NCBI RefSeq assembly: GCF_001613085.1
Contig: NZ_BDBR01000031.1
Coordinates: 80,623 to 144,622 of the forward strand
Direction: 5' to 3'
Length of the DNA: 64,000 nucleotides
Source of the DNA: Nocardia salmonicida NBRC 13393
Lineage (GTDB): Bacteria; Actinomycetota; Actinomycetes; Mycobacteriales; Mycobacteriaceae
The notes beneath the pieces were generated by a model. It was not told the DNA's origin, ran no database searches, and saw only the letters and a list, made by a program, of their open reading frames with translations. This document shows, in pieces, positions 52,172 to 60,671 of this stretch. A program made the position numbers and the translations under genes. Position 1 is the first letter of the stretch. The number at the start of each line of letters is the position of its first letter.

Positions 52172-52639
52172 ATGGACAAGGCGACCCAGTTGGTCGAGTT
52201 CGAGACCATGCTTCTCGGCCGTCACAGTCTGCGGTCGCGCCGTGGGCCCGACGCCATGGACCGCAGCGCCTATATCCTGCTGAGCCGGCTGCGGATGGGT
52301 GGACTGATGTCCATCGGGCAGCTCAGTGACGCACTGGGTTTGGACGCCTCGACGCTCAATCGGCAGACCGCCGCCATGATGCGGGCCGGAGTGCTCGAGC
52401 GGATTCCGGATCCCGAGGGCGGAATGGCGCGGAAATTTCGGGTCACTTCCAAGGGCGAGCGCCGGTTGAACGCCGAACGGGCCTTGATCGTCGACGCTCT
52501 GGATTCGATCCTCGCCGACTGGCCCGCCGAGGATATCGCCGCGTTCGTCGGCTACCTGCGACGATTCAACACCGACATCGAACGCCGGTCGGGCGAGTAC
52601 TGGCCACGGCCGCTCGCGACTCTGTCTGCGGATCACTAG
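52172..52639 (+). CDS. MarR-family transcriptional regulator
   Basis: The 155-residue protein has the winged-helix core of MarR regulators: SIGQLSDALGLDASTLNRQT as the recognition helix and RIPDPEGGMARKFRVTSKGE as the wing. It is followed, across a 128-base gap with a good inverted repeat, by an MFS exporter gene on the same strand. A drug- or metabolite-responsive switch for that exporter is likely. ATG 52172 has AAAGGG upstream; a GTG at 52136 is possible. Confidence 0.9.
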   Translation: MDKATQLVEFETMLLGRHSLRSRRGPDAMDRSAYILLSRLRMGGLMSIGQLSDALGLDASTLNRQTAAMMRAGVLERIPDPEGGMARKFRVTSKGERRLNAERALIVDALDSILADWPAEDIAAFVGYLRRFNTDIERRSGEYWPRPLATLSADH

Positions 52640-52688
52640 CGCCACTGCGACCGACATCACGATCCTTCGATCGAGTTCACATCCCCAG

Positions 52689-52727
52689 AGATATGCACTA
52701 TACACAACTAATGCAGTATGCATATCT
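52689..52727. promoter_or_regulatory. Candidate regulator-binding inverted repeat before the MFS gene
   Basis: AGATATGCA (52689-52697) and TGCATATCT (52719-52727) form a perfect 9-bp inverted repeat with a 21-base spacer, in an AT-rich patch of a very GC-rich genome. It lies 40-80 bases upstream of the exporter start and is a good candidate operator for the adjacent MarR regulator, possibly overlapping the promoter. Confidence 0.5.
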
Positions 52728-52767
52728 TGTGCTCTGTACATAACTTGCTGGTCGACAGGAGCGGTAC

Positions 52768-54231
52768 GTGGGGATTTCGGAGAAGACGGCCAGGCCCGGA
52801 GTGGTCGTGGGCGTACTCGCCTTCGGCGGCACCGTCGCCGCGATTACGCAGACGGCGGTGGTGCCGATCATCGGGCAACTTCCGGGACTGCTCCACACCA
52901 GCGCGGCGAACGCGTCCTGGGTGATCACGGTGACGCTGCTCGTCGGAGCGGTGTTCACTCCCGTCGCGGGCAAGCTCGGCGACCTCTACGGAAAACACCG
53001 CATGCTGCTGGTCTCCGGCGGATTCCTGATCGTGGGCGCCGCGGTCGCCGCCATGTCCTCCTCGCTGGTCCCCATGTTGATCGGGCGTGGAATCCAGGGC
53101 ATGGGGGTCGGCTTGATTCCGTTGGGCATCAGCCTGATGCGCGATGTGCTGCCCGCCGAGCGGCTCGGTTCCTCGATCGCGCTCATGAGCGCCTCGCTCG
53201 GCGTCGGTGGCGCGTTGGGTCTGCCGGTGTCGGCCGCGGTCGCGCAGTACGCGAGCTGGCGGGTCCTGTTCTGGGCCGCGGCGGCGCTGAGCGCCCTGAT
53301 CGTGGTGCTCATCGCGACCCTGGTTCCGGCCGAGTCGAAGCGCGGTGACGCGGGCGGACGGTTCGACTTCGTCGGTGCGGTGGGACTCGGCGCGGGACTG
53401 GTATTCCTGCTCCTTCCGGTGTCGAAGGGCGCCGGGTGGGGCTGGACCAGCGCCACGACGCTCGGACTGTTCGCCGCCTCGGTGGTGACGCTGGCCGCGT
53501 GGGGGTGGTGGGAAATGCGGACTTCCGACCCGCTCGTCGATCTGCGCACCACGGCGCGACCGCAGGTGCTGCTGACCAACGCCGCATCCGTGCTGGTCGG
53601 CTTCGCCATGTACGGCCAGGCGCTGATCGTGCCGCAGTTGATGCAGTTGCCCTCGGGCACCGGCCACGGCATGGGACAAACCATGCTGGGTATGGGTCTG
53701 TGGATGGCGCCGGGCGGCTTGATGATGATGGCGCTGTCACCGGCGGGCGCGAAACTGTCGGCCGCGCGCGGACCCAAGGTCACCCTCGCGGTCGGGGCGC
53801 TGATCATCGCCCTCGGCTATGGCTCGTCGGCCGTGCTGATGGGGTCGACCTGGGGCCTGATGACGATGGTCTGCATCACCAATATCGGTGTCGGCCTGGC
53901 CTACGGCGCCATGCCCGCCCTGATCATGGGCGCGGTCCCGCTGTCGGAAACCGCCTCCGCCAACAGCATCAATACGCTGATGCGCTCGCTCGGTACGTCG
54001 GTCTCGGCCGCCGTCGTCGGTGTGGTGCTGGCCAATATGACGACCGACTTCGCCGGGCACGCGGTGCCTTCGGAGGCCGGTTTCCATGTCGGCCTGCTGA
54101 TCGGCGCCGCGGTAGCGCTCGGGGCGGCGGGTATCGCCCTGACCATTCCGCGCCGAGCGGCCGAGCCCACCGATCTCGATACCGAACTCGCGACACTGCC
54201 GACGCAGCCGGTGTCGGTGGCGAAAGCCTAG
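52768..54231 (+). CDS. MFS exporter, DHA2-type (14 helices)
   Basis: The 487-residue protein has about 14 membrane helices, the motif A-like GKLGDLYGKHRMLLVSG and the drug-exporter motif C-type stretch in ASLGVGGALGLPVSAAVAQY. Members export drugs, dyes or metabolites in exchange for protons. GTG 52768 has AGGAG six bases upstream. It is next to the MarR regulator. Its stop overlaps the DUF742 gene by three bases tail to tail. Confidence 0.93.
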   Translation: MGISEKTARPGVVVGVLAFGGTVAAITQTAVVPIIGQLPGLLHTSAANASWVITVTLLVGAVFTPVAGKLGDLYGKHRMLLVSGGFLIVGAAVAAMSSSLVPMLIGRGIQGMGVGLIPLGISLMRDVLPAERLGSSIALMSASLGVGGALGLPVSAAVAQYASWRVLFWAAAALSALIVVLIATLVPAESKRGDAGGRFDFVGAVGLGAGLVFLLLPVSKGAGWGWTSATTLGLFAASVVTLAAWGWWEMRTSDPLVDLRTTARPQVLLTNAASVLVGFAMYGQALIVPQLMQLPSGTGHGMGQTMLGMGLWMAPGGLMMMALSPAGAKLSAARGPKVTLAVGALIIALGYGSSAVLMGSTWGLMTMVCITNIGVGLAYGAMPALIMGAVPLSETASANSINTLMRSLGTSVSAAVVGVVLANMTTDFAGHAVPSEAGFHVGLLIGAAVALGAAGIALTIPRRAAEPTDLDTELATLPTQPVSVAKA

Positions 54232-54602
54232 GACCGTTTGATCCCGGCGAGCACCGCCCGTAGGACGTCCAGGTCCGGGGCGGTGGTCAGCTGGTTCCGG
54301 GGTGCCCGGGCGCGGAGTCGGCCCTCGTCGATCAGGTCGCCGATGAGGATCTTCGTCGTGGTCAGCGGCAGGTGCAGGTGAGCGGAGACCTCCGCGACCG
54401 ACAGCGCGGTGCGGCACAACTCGACGATCGCGTCGTATTCGGGCGCGAGCAAGCGTGAGCGCACGCCCGAGCGCGCATCGACGAGCAGGGTGGTGAGCTC
54501 GAGGTCGAGGCGCTGCGCCTTCGCGCGCCCGCCGGTGACGGCGTAGAGGCGAACCAGCGGGCTCGCCTCGTCCTCGTACCAGTGTTCGCGATCGTCGCTC
54601 AT
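54228..54602 (-). CDS. DUF742 protein (CvnC-like)
   Basis: The 124-residue protein is a typical DUF742 domain, with SPLVRLYAVTGGRA, EYDAIVELCRTALSVAEVSAHL and the C-terminal DLDVLRAVLAGIKRS. DUF742 proteins belong to conservons, where a CvnA histidine kinase, CvnB (roadblock), CvnC (DUF742) and CvnD (small GTPase) are encoded together. The start overlaps the CvnA-like stop by four bases (ATGA), so the pair is coupled. CvnB and CvnD are missing here. Confidence 0.9.
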   Translation of the reverse strand: MSDDREHWYEDEASPLVRLYAVTGGRAKAQRLDLELTTLLVDARSGVRSRLLAPEYDAIVELCRTALSVAEVSAHLHLPLTTTKILIGDLIDEGRLRARAPRNQLTTAPDLDVLRAVLAGIKRS

Positions 54603-56578
54603 GGTCTCGGCGAGACGGCGGGGAACTGACCCGAGATCGCCGACTCGGGATCGCTCGCTTCGGCCAGCGCCGTCGGGATCAGCACCACCACTCGCACGCC
54701 GCCGTACACCGATTCCGACATCCGCACCGAGATGCCGTGTCTGCCCGCCAGCGTGGCGACGACGAACAAGCCCAGCCGTGAAGTGCCGGCCAGCGTGCCG
54801 ACACTGAAGGCGGGCGGATCGGCCAGCATCGCGTTGCGTTGCGCCAGATCGGCTTCCGGCATGCCGAGACCCTGATCGACGATCTCCACCGCGACACCGC
54901 GACCGACCACGATCCCCGACACCGAGACTTGGGTCTCGGGTGGGGAGAAGGCGGTCGCGTTGTCCATCAGCTCGGCGAGCAGGTGGATCACGTCGGCGAC
55001 GGCATGCCCGGAGATCTTCACCTGCGGCATCTGCTTGGCCGCGATCCTGGTGTAGTCCAAGCTTTCCGCGATCGCGCCACGCACCAGATCGATCAGCGGG
55101 ACCGGATTGCGCCACCGACGACCCGGCTGTTCACCGCCGAGGATGATGAGGTTCTCGGCGTTGCGCCGGGCGCGGGTGGCGAGATGATCGAGCTGGAACA
55201 GCAGATCGAGCTGATCGGCGTTGTTCTCGTCGCGCTCGGCACGGTCGAGCAGGGAGAGCTGGCGGTGCACCACCACCTGGCTGCGGTGCGCGATATCGAG
55301 GAAGACCGTGCTGATCCCCGCCTTGGTCTGTGCCTCTGCGACAGCGGCCGACATCGCGGCGACGTGGGCGCGGTTGAACGCCGCGGCGACCTGGCCGAGC
55401 TCGTCGGTGCCGAAGTCCAGCTGCGAGCCCTCGGTCGAGGTGTCGACGGTCTCACCGGCCTCGACCTTGCGCATCACCTCGGGCAGACGCTCATCGGCGA
55501 GCTCGAGGGTGTCGCGGCGCAAGCGGTGCATCCGGGCGATGAATCGGTTCGCCATCACCAACGCGACGAGGAAGGCGGCCACCGCGGCCAACGCGATCAG
55601 CGCACCGCCGAGCAACGCGCTGTCGGAGTCGCGTTCACCCTGCTGCCGGGCGATCACGTGGGCGTCCCCGCTCTGGTCCTCCCACAGTTTCTGCAGAGCC
55701 AGGCCGACGAACTTCGACGCGTCCTGCCATTGCGCCAAACTGCTCGGAAGTTCCGTCTCCGGGTCCTTCGCGGACACCGGTCCGCGCAACAGCAGCGCGT
55801 CCTGCATCGCGATCACCAGCTGCCACTGCGGACTCGCGGTGATCTCCGACAGTTGCGCCAGGCGGCGGCCTTTCAGCACCCCCGCGGAATAGGCGGCCTC
55901 ACCACGGAATTCGCCGACCCGACGGCCGAAATCGACCACCTCGGCACTGCTCATCTTCCCCGTGGTCAACGCGACAGAACCGAGAGTGTCGGCCTGCGAC
56001 AGTGCCTCGGCCGCACGCAGCTGGTCGACGGCGTAGCCCAGTTCGATACCGACCTTCGCCTCCGGGGCGACCCGGGCGGCCAGCATCGAGGCGGCGATGA
56101 TCGTACTGATCACCCCGGTGTACAACGCGAACACTTCCTCGGGGGGAATCCGCGTAGCTTCGACGCCGTTGCGCACGACCGGCACCATGGCGAAGAGTTT
56201 GTTGTAGCCCTCGATATCCTCGCGGGAACCGTCGGGGTTCAGCGCGCGAGCGGCGTCGCCTTTCGCGATCACCGCGGCGAGCGCCTCATCGGAGCGCTGT
56301 TTGGCGGTGACCAACGCGGGAGCCGTCGACATGTCACCGGCCAGCCGCAGCAGCGAAAGTCTGCGCTCTTCCTGGAATGCCGACACCATGAGGATCGCGG
56401 GAGCGGTGGTACTGCTCGCCAATTCGGCCCATTCGGTGGAATCCCTGGCCGAATTCACCAGATAGACGGCGCCGCCACCACCGACCACCAACAGCATCAC
56501 GCTGGAGATGAGCACCATCGACAGCAATCGGATACGCACACTGACCCGGCCACGAACACCGGTACGCCTGATATTCAA
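54599..56578 (-). CDS. Nitrate/sulfonate-sensing-domain histidine kinase (CvnA-like)
   Basis: The 659-residue protein has an N-terminal membrane helix (about 20-42), an extracellular NIT (nitrate and nitrite sensing) domain (about 50-300) and a second helix (about 318-345). A HAMP region with LPEVMRKVEAG follows, then a histidine-kinase ATPase domain (ELMDNATAFSPP N-box and DQGLGMPEADLA G1 box). Residue H in IAHRSQVVVHRQLSLLDRAE is a candidate phosphorylation site. It is the sensor of a conservon. Usually a roadblock gene follows; here DUF742 does. Confidence 0.92.
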   Translation of the reverse strand: MNIRRTGVRGRVSVRIRLLSMVLISSVMLLVVGGGGAVYLVNSARDSTEWAELASSTTAPAILMVSAFQEERRLSLLRLAGDMSTAPALVTAKQRSDEALAAVIAKGDAARALNPDGSREDIEGYNKLFAMVPVVRNGVEATRIPPEEVFALYTGVISTIIAASMLAARVAPEAKVGIELGYAVDQLRAAEALSQADTLGSVALTTGKMSSAEVVDFGRRVGEFRGEAAYSAGVLKGRRLAQLSEITASPQWQLVIAMQDALLLRGPVSAKDPETELPSSLAQWQDASKFVGLALQKLWEDQSGDAHVIARQQGERDSDSALLGGALIALAAVAAFLVALVMANRFIARMHRLRRDTLELADERLPEVMRKVEAGETVDTSTEGSQLDFGTDELGQVAAAFNRAHVAAMSAAVAEAQTKAGISTVFLDIAHRSQVVVHRQLSLLDRAERDENNADQLDLLFQLDHLATRARRNAENLIILGGEQPGRRWRNPVPLIDLVRGAIAESLDYTRIAAKQMPQVKISGHAVADVIHLLAELMDNATAFSPPETQVSVSGIVVGRGVAVEIVDQGLGMPEADLAQRNAMLADPPAFSVGTLAGTSRLGLFVVATLAGRHGISVRMSESVYGGVRVVVLIPTALAEASDPESAISGQFPAVSPRP

Positions 56579-56803
56579 ATCTGAAATCTTTCCACTCCCC
56601 GGAACGCCCCCGGCGCGCCGCTACGAGCTGGTGCCGTTGGTGGGCCACCCGCCACGCGTGTCTCGCCGTGAGACTAACCGACTACCCGACCGTGCGCGTG
56701 ATCTCGCCGGATGTCGAAACATACGATGTATCAGGCAAACCTGTAGCTTCCGACACAATTCCCCCTCCACTCTTTGGAGAAGGACACCCGCCCCGCCACG
56801 GCG

Positions 56804-58111
56804 CTAGTGTGCCGCCGCCGCACGAACACGGTGGCTCGACAGGTGGCTCAACACCGCCTGATTCGCCTCCCAACCGTCGGGGAATTTCACCGGGACCCCG
56901 AGATGGACCGGGTCGGCGGAGGGGTGGGCGTCGAGGAGTTCGGGGATTCCCGCGCGGCCGACGAGGATGCAGGCGTGGCGGTGCCGGGAGGCCAGCACGC
57001 AGAGCCTGCCCGCCTCCAGATGGAAGGCACTGGCGTCGCGTCGGCCCGAAAGCGGGTGCAGCACAAGGGTGACGTCGTATTCACGGCCCTGGAGGCGGTT
57101 GGCGGTGTCGACGGTGACGGGTTCGGCGCAGGTGCCGCGCAGGGCGGTGCGGATCGCGTCGGCCTGGTCGCGGTGCGCGGTGCCGATCGCGACCCGTTCG
57201 GTGGTCACGGGGTGGCTGCCGGATTCGGAGTGGGCGTTCGCGCCGCGTTCGATCAACCGGGCCGCGATCGCGGCGATCGCGGCAACGGCTTCACGGTCGG
57301 TGCGCAGGGTGTGCCGGGCGGGCAATTCGTACCAGCCCCAGCCCGATTCGGCGGCCTCCTCCAGCACCGCGTCGATCGGGCCGCCCATGCCGCGGGTCGT
57401 GAAATCCATGCGCCGGTCGCCGAATCCGGTGCCCGACTGGAATTCGGTGAAGGGGTAGAACGCCTTCGACACCACCGGCGCCGCGGTAGCGGGCAGTCGC
57501 CATGACACCGGCAGCCGGTGGGTGGGGATGTTGTCGTTGTTGGCCAGCATCACGCTCACGGCGCTCATCGTCGGATCCCAGGTGAGCCCGGCCCAGCGCG
57601 CCGTCTCGACGGTCGCGAACGGATCGAGCTGTCCCGGGTCGCCCACGAACAGCCCACGATCGAAGCGATTCGCGATGCGCAACAGCATGTCCGAGCGCAT
57701 CTGGTACGCCTCGTCGATGATCGCGTGCGACCAGCTGCCCTCGGTGATGGTGGCCCACTTGGCCGCGGTGCCGATGACGATGGTGCGGTCCTCGAGATCG
57801 CCCGGCTGCTTGGCGACCCGGACATTGCCGTGCCGGTCGACCCGGTCGCTCACCACGTAGGCGGCGCTGGAGAGCCGTCCGATCCGCAGCGCGGGGTCGG
57901 CGACGGCCAAGCGGTCGATGAGGTCGTCGACCTGTTCGTTGGTCTGGGCGACGATCATCCGCTGATCGCCGTCCTCGGCGAGCTGGCGGGCCGCGCGCAC
58001 CACCAGCGTCGATTTGCCCGCGCCCGGCGGGGAGTCGACCACGATCGCGCGATGGCTCTCGTCGCGCAGGTCGGTGAGAATTCCCGCGACGGCCTCGTCC
58101 GGCGTGGTCAC
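56804..58111 (-). CDS. SF1 (Dna2/Upf1-like) helicase, small
   Basis: The 435-residue protein has superfamily 1 helicase motifs: Walker A PPGAGKST (28-35), motif II IIDEAY (131-136), motif III GDPGQLDP (157-164), motif IV around SWRLP (203-207), motif V TANRLQGREYD (336-346) and motif VI ASRHRHACILVG (374-385). This is compact for an SF1 helicase, with little sequence between motifs. The GTG start (58111) overlaps the upstream stop by four bases. It is the fourth gene of the cassette. Its pairing with the Cas4/RecB-like nuclease two genes upstream suggests a split Dna2- or AddAB-like machine acting on DNA ends. The assignment is by motif. Confidence 0.88.
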   Translation of the reverse strand: MTTPDEAVAGILTDLRDESHRAIVVDSPPGAGKSTLVVRAARQLAEDGDQRMIVAQTNEQVDDLIDRLAVADPALRIGRLSSAAYVVSDRVDRHGNVRVAKQPGDLEDRTIVIGTAAKWATITEGSWSHAIIDEAYQMRSDMLLRIANRFDRGLFVGDPGQLDPFATVETARWAGLTWDPTMSAVSVMLANNDNIPTHRLPVSWRLPATAAPVVSKAFYPFTEFQSGTGFGDRRMDFTTRGMGGPIDAVLEEAAESGWGWYELPARHTLRTDREAVAAIAAIAARLIERGANAHSESGSHPVTTERVAIGTAHRDQADAIRTALRGTCAEPVTVDTANRLQGREYDVTLVLHPLSGRRDASAFHLEAGRLCVLASRHRHACILVGRAGIPELLDAHPSADPVHLGVPVKFPDGWEANQAVLSHLSSHRVRAAAAH

Positions 58112-59589
58112 TGGATTTCCTCCCCTTCGTCGTCGGTAGGCGGCGTCCATTCCGGTGGCGGACCACCGTGGGTCCACGGAGTCTCTTCGCGCGCGGGCAG
58201 ATTCAGCATCCCGTTGAACGGCGTGGGTTTGAAGCGGGCGAAACCGAGGTCCTCGCCCTCCTCCGGCACGCTTCCCGGTTCGGCGACAAGTTTGCGCCCC
58301 ATCCCACCGGACAGTTCGAGAACCATGCTGTCACCGTCGATGTCGACAACCAGCCCGGTCTGCTTCGGCCGTTCGACGCAGGTCAGTTCCTCGCCGACCA
58401 CCGCGATGAACGGATCGGTGGTGCGAATATGAATGTGCGGGCGCAGTTTCGGACGCGACCCCGAACGGTCGAGACGCTCCGGTTCACTGTGCACGACGGT
58501 GCCACGGAAGGCGGCGCCGCTCACCCGATGTTCGAGCATGCGCAGCGGATCGTCGAAAGCGCACTGGGCCTGTAGCGCTTCCGAGGCCCGTTCACGCTCC
58601 AGCAGCCTGCGCACCGCGGGAACGGCGGAATCGCGGCGGGCCTGCGGAACACCTTCCGCGACATCGGCGGCGAAGCGGGAGAACGCACCGCGATCATCGG
58701 TCCACCGATTCTCGACGCTGGCGCCTTCCGGCAGCGCGCTCAGCAGCTCGATCGAGCGCCACATCAGCTGCCAGGTGGGTTCGAGCTGTCCGCGCAGGGA
58801 ACGCTCGAGTCGTTCGGCCGCGACAGCTCTGGCCGACTCGTCGAGTGCGGCGTTGTAGGCGGCGATCAACGGCGCGAGTTCTTCGTTGTCGAATCCGGGA
58901 TCGGTGGCCGGGCCCGCGGGCGGCGACAGCAGCGGATCCTCCGCCAGGGCAGCGGCTTCCGCACCACTGAGCCCGGCAGGCGGATCGATCCAACCGAGCA
59001 GCGCCGCGAGATTGCCGTCTTCGAGGGTGGACTGACCCGACGCCCAATGGGACGACAGCGCCGCCGTCATCGCGGGCAGCACCGCCGAACCGGGATGTTC
59101 GGCCCGATCACCGAACCAGGTGAGCCACCGCCCGAGCAGCGGAATCGATGCCGGCACCGGGTTGTCCCCGTCGACCCGGTGAAACCGCACCGAACGTCCC
59201 AGCAGCTTCAGGAAATTCACGCCGCCGGGGTTGGGCGTCCACATCTGCGGTGCGTCCAGACACCGGGTGTAGGTCTCGCCCGCCTTGCTGGTGAGCTCCT
59301 CCGTCTCGACGAGAAAGGTCGACAGATAGGGCAGCACCACATCGGCCAACTGCTCGATGAACCGCAATCGCAGCACCCGGTCGCGGGGCTGCGGCACCGT
59401 CAATACGTTCTGGTCCCCGGGTGAGGTGCCGATCATGATCGCCACCGGCGCCGCCGCCTCCCCCGCCAACCGCAACGGCACCGCGACCAATGGCCGCTCG
59501 GCGAGATGGATGTGGCGCACTGCGGCGGTCGCCTGCGCGCGGCCCGCCCGCACGGCCTCGGCCTTGGCCAGGGCCGCCAGCACGCTCAT
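58108..59589 (-). CDS. Unknown conserved protein of the nuclease-helicase cassette
   Basis: The 493-residue protein has no domain I recognise with confidence. It is rich in Leu, Ala and Arg and mostly predicted helical. The C-terminal third (near IHIRTTDPFIAVVGEELTC and QTGLVVDIDGDSMVLELSGG) looks like beta strands, which might form a barrel such as the 1B domain of SF1B helicases. This would fit a helper of the adjacent helicase; that is speculative. Both junctions are four-base overlaps, so it is stoichiometrically linked to the helicase and the nuclease. Confidence 0.75.
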   Translation of the reverse strand: MSVLAALAKAEAVRAGRAQATAAVRHIHLAERPLVAVPLRLAGEAAAPVAIMIGTSPGDQNVLTVPQPRDRVLRLRFIEQLADVVLPYLSTFLVETEELTSKAGETYTRCLDAPQMWTPNPGGVNFLKLLGRSVRFHRVDGDNPVPASIPLLGRWLTWFGDRAEHPGSAVLPAMTAALSSHWASGQSTLEDGNLAALLGWIDPPAGLSGAEAAALAEDPLLSPPAGPATDPGFDNEELAPLIAAYNAALDESARAVAAERLERSLRGQLEPTWQLMWRSIELLSALPEGASVENRWTDDRGAFSRFAADVAEGVPQARRDSAVPAVRRLLERERASEALQAQCAFDDPLRMLEHRVSGAAFRGTVVHSEPERLDRSGSRPKLRPHIHIRTTDPFIAVVGEELTCVERPKQTGLVVDIDGDSMVLELSGGMGRKLVAEPGSVPEEGEDLGFARFKPTPFNGMLNLPAREETPWTHGGPPPEWTPPTDDEGEEIQ

Positions 59590-60671
59590 CCGGCGATCTC
59601 CCACCGCAGCCGATGGGCGGTCCGCAACATGGCCGTGATGTCGGCGTGCTCGGGGCCGGGTTCCAGGGTGCCGTCGGCCAGGCCGAGGACGGTGTGGATG
59701 TTGTCGATGCCACCGACCACATCACACACCCCACGACCGAGCGCGTCCACCGAACCGCAGGTGCGCGCCTCGTCGCGGCAGGCGAACGCGAGCTCACAAC
59801 TCGACATGCACTCGGGCGCGTAGCGAGCCGGAATGGCGGCGATCGTCTTCTCGAGGTTCTCCCCCGGCGCGAAGGTGGCCTCCGGCGGCAACAGGTCGAG
59901 CAGATCGGGAATCGCGGTGAGCCTGGTCAATTGACGCGAGACGACCGCGAGCTGCTTGCGCAGATCGACGAGTTCGGCCGTCGGACGATTCGAGAAGTCC
60001 TTCGCGCACACCAGAATCACATTGTGCGACACGAGCTCCGGTGACTCGCCGATCTCGGCCATCAACTCGCGCAGGGCGATCACATACACCGCGGACTGAC
60101 GCGCGGCCGCCGCCACCTGCGCCGGATCGGCCTGCCCGTCGATAACGGGGAAGGCCTTGACCTCCACCACATGGAACTTGCCGTCCAACTGCACGGCCAC
60201 CACATCGGGTTCGAGATAGGCGGTGGCGCCGGCGATATCGAGCCGCAGCATGGGGTGATCGAACAGGGTGCCGTCGCCCGTCGCGATCGTGCTCTTCAAC
60301 AATTGCCTCGTGCGTTGATAGCGCACCGCGTTACCGGTGTTCTCCCCCACCGAATTCAGGTCGTGGTAGGCGACTTCGGGAATCGTGAAACCCAGTTTGT
60401 CGCGCAACAACGCGAGCAGTTCCGCGCAACCGTTCGCCTTGACCATCGCCTCGAAAGCATTACCGCGCGTGATGGCGAACTGGGACTGACCGAATTGTGG
60501 TGGGAATCCCAGCGATTGGGCGATCACGGTTTTGTCCACCGCGGCCGCGTCGAGCAGGGCGCGGCGGGCACATCCGGGGTTGGCCGTCAGCGCGGCGATG
60601 GTGCGGGCATTGTGTCTGGTCGCGGGGGCTTCACCGCGCAACTGGTCCAACTGTGCTGCGAGAGTGTTCAT
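59586..60671 (-). CDS. RecB/Cas4-like PD-(D/E)XK nuclease with Fe-S cysteine set
   Basis: The 361-residue protein has a RecB-family nuclease core: an N-terminal RGNAFE (69-74), D156 in LEPDVVA, E170-V-K172 in VVEVKAF and Q192-x3-Y196 (QSAVY), as in Cas4, AddB and Dna2. Four cysteines flank the core in the Cas4 layout: C34 in NPGCARRAL and C288, C292, C298 (CMSSCELAFAC). C305 is a further candidate. This predicts a 4Fe-4S cluster. The start ATG 60671 overlaps the upstream stop (ATGA). It is predicted to cut DNA with the cassette helicase; activity is not shown by sequence alone. Confidence 0.85.
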   Translation of the reverse strand: MNTLAAQLDQLRGEAPATRHNARTIAALTANPGCARRALLDAAAVDKTVIAQSLGFPPQFGQSQFAITRGNAFEAMVKANGCAELLALLRDKLGFTIPEVAYHDLNSVGENTGNAVRYQRTRQLLKSTIATGDGTLFDHPMLRLDIAGATAYLEPDVVAVQLDGKFHVVEVKAFPVIDGQADPAQVAAAARQSAVYVIALRELMAEIGESPELVSHNVILVCAKDFSNRPTAELVDLRKQLAVVSRQLTRLTAIPDLLDLLPPEATFAPGENLEKTIAAIPARYAPECMSSCELAFACRDEARTCGSVDALGRGVCDVVGGIDNIHTVLGLADGTLEPGPEHADITAMLRTAHRLRWEIAG

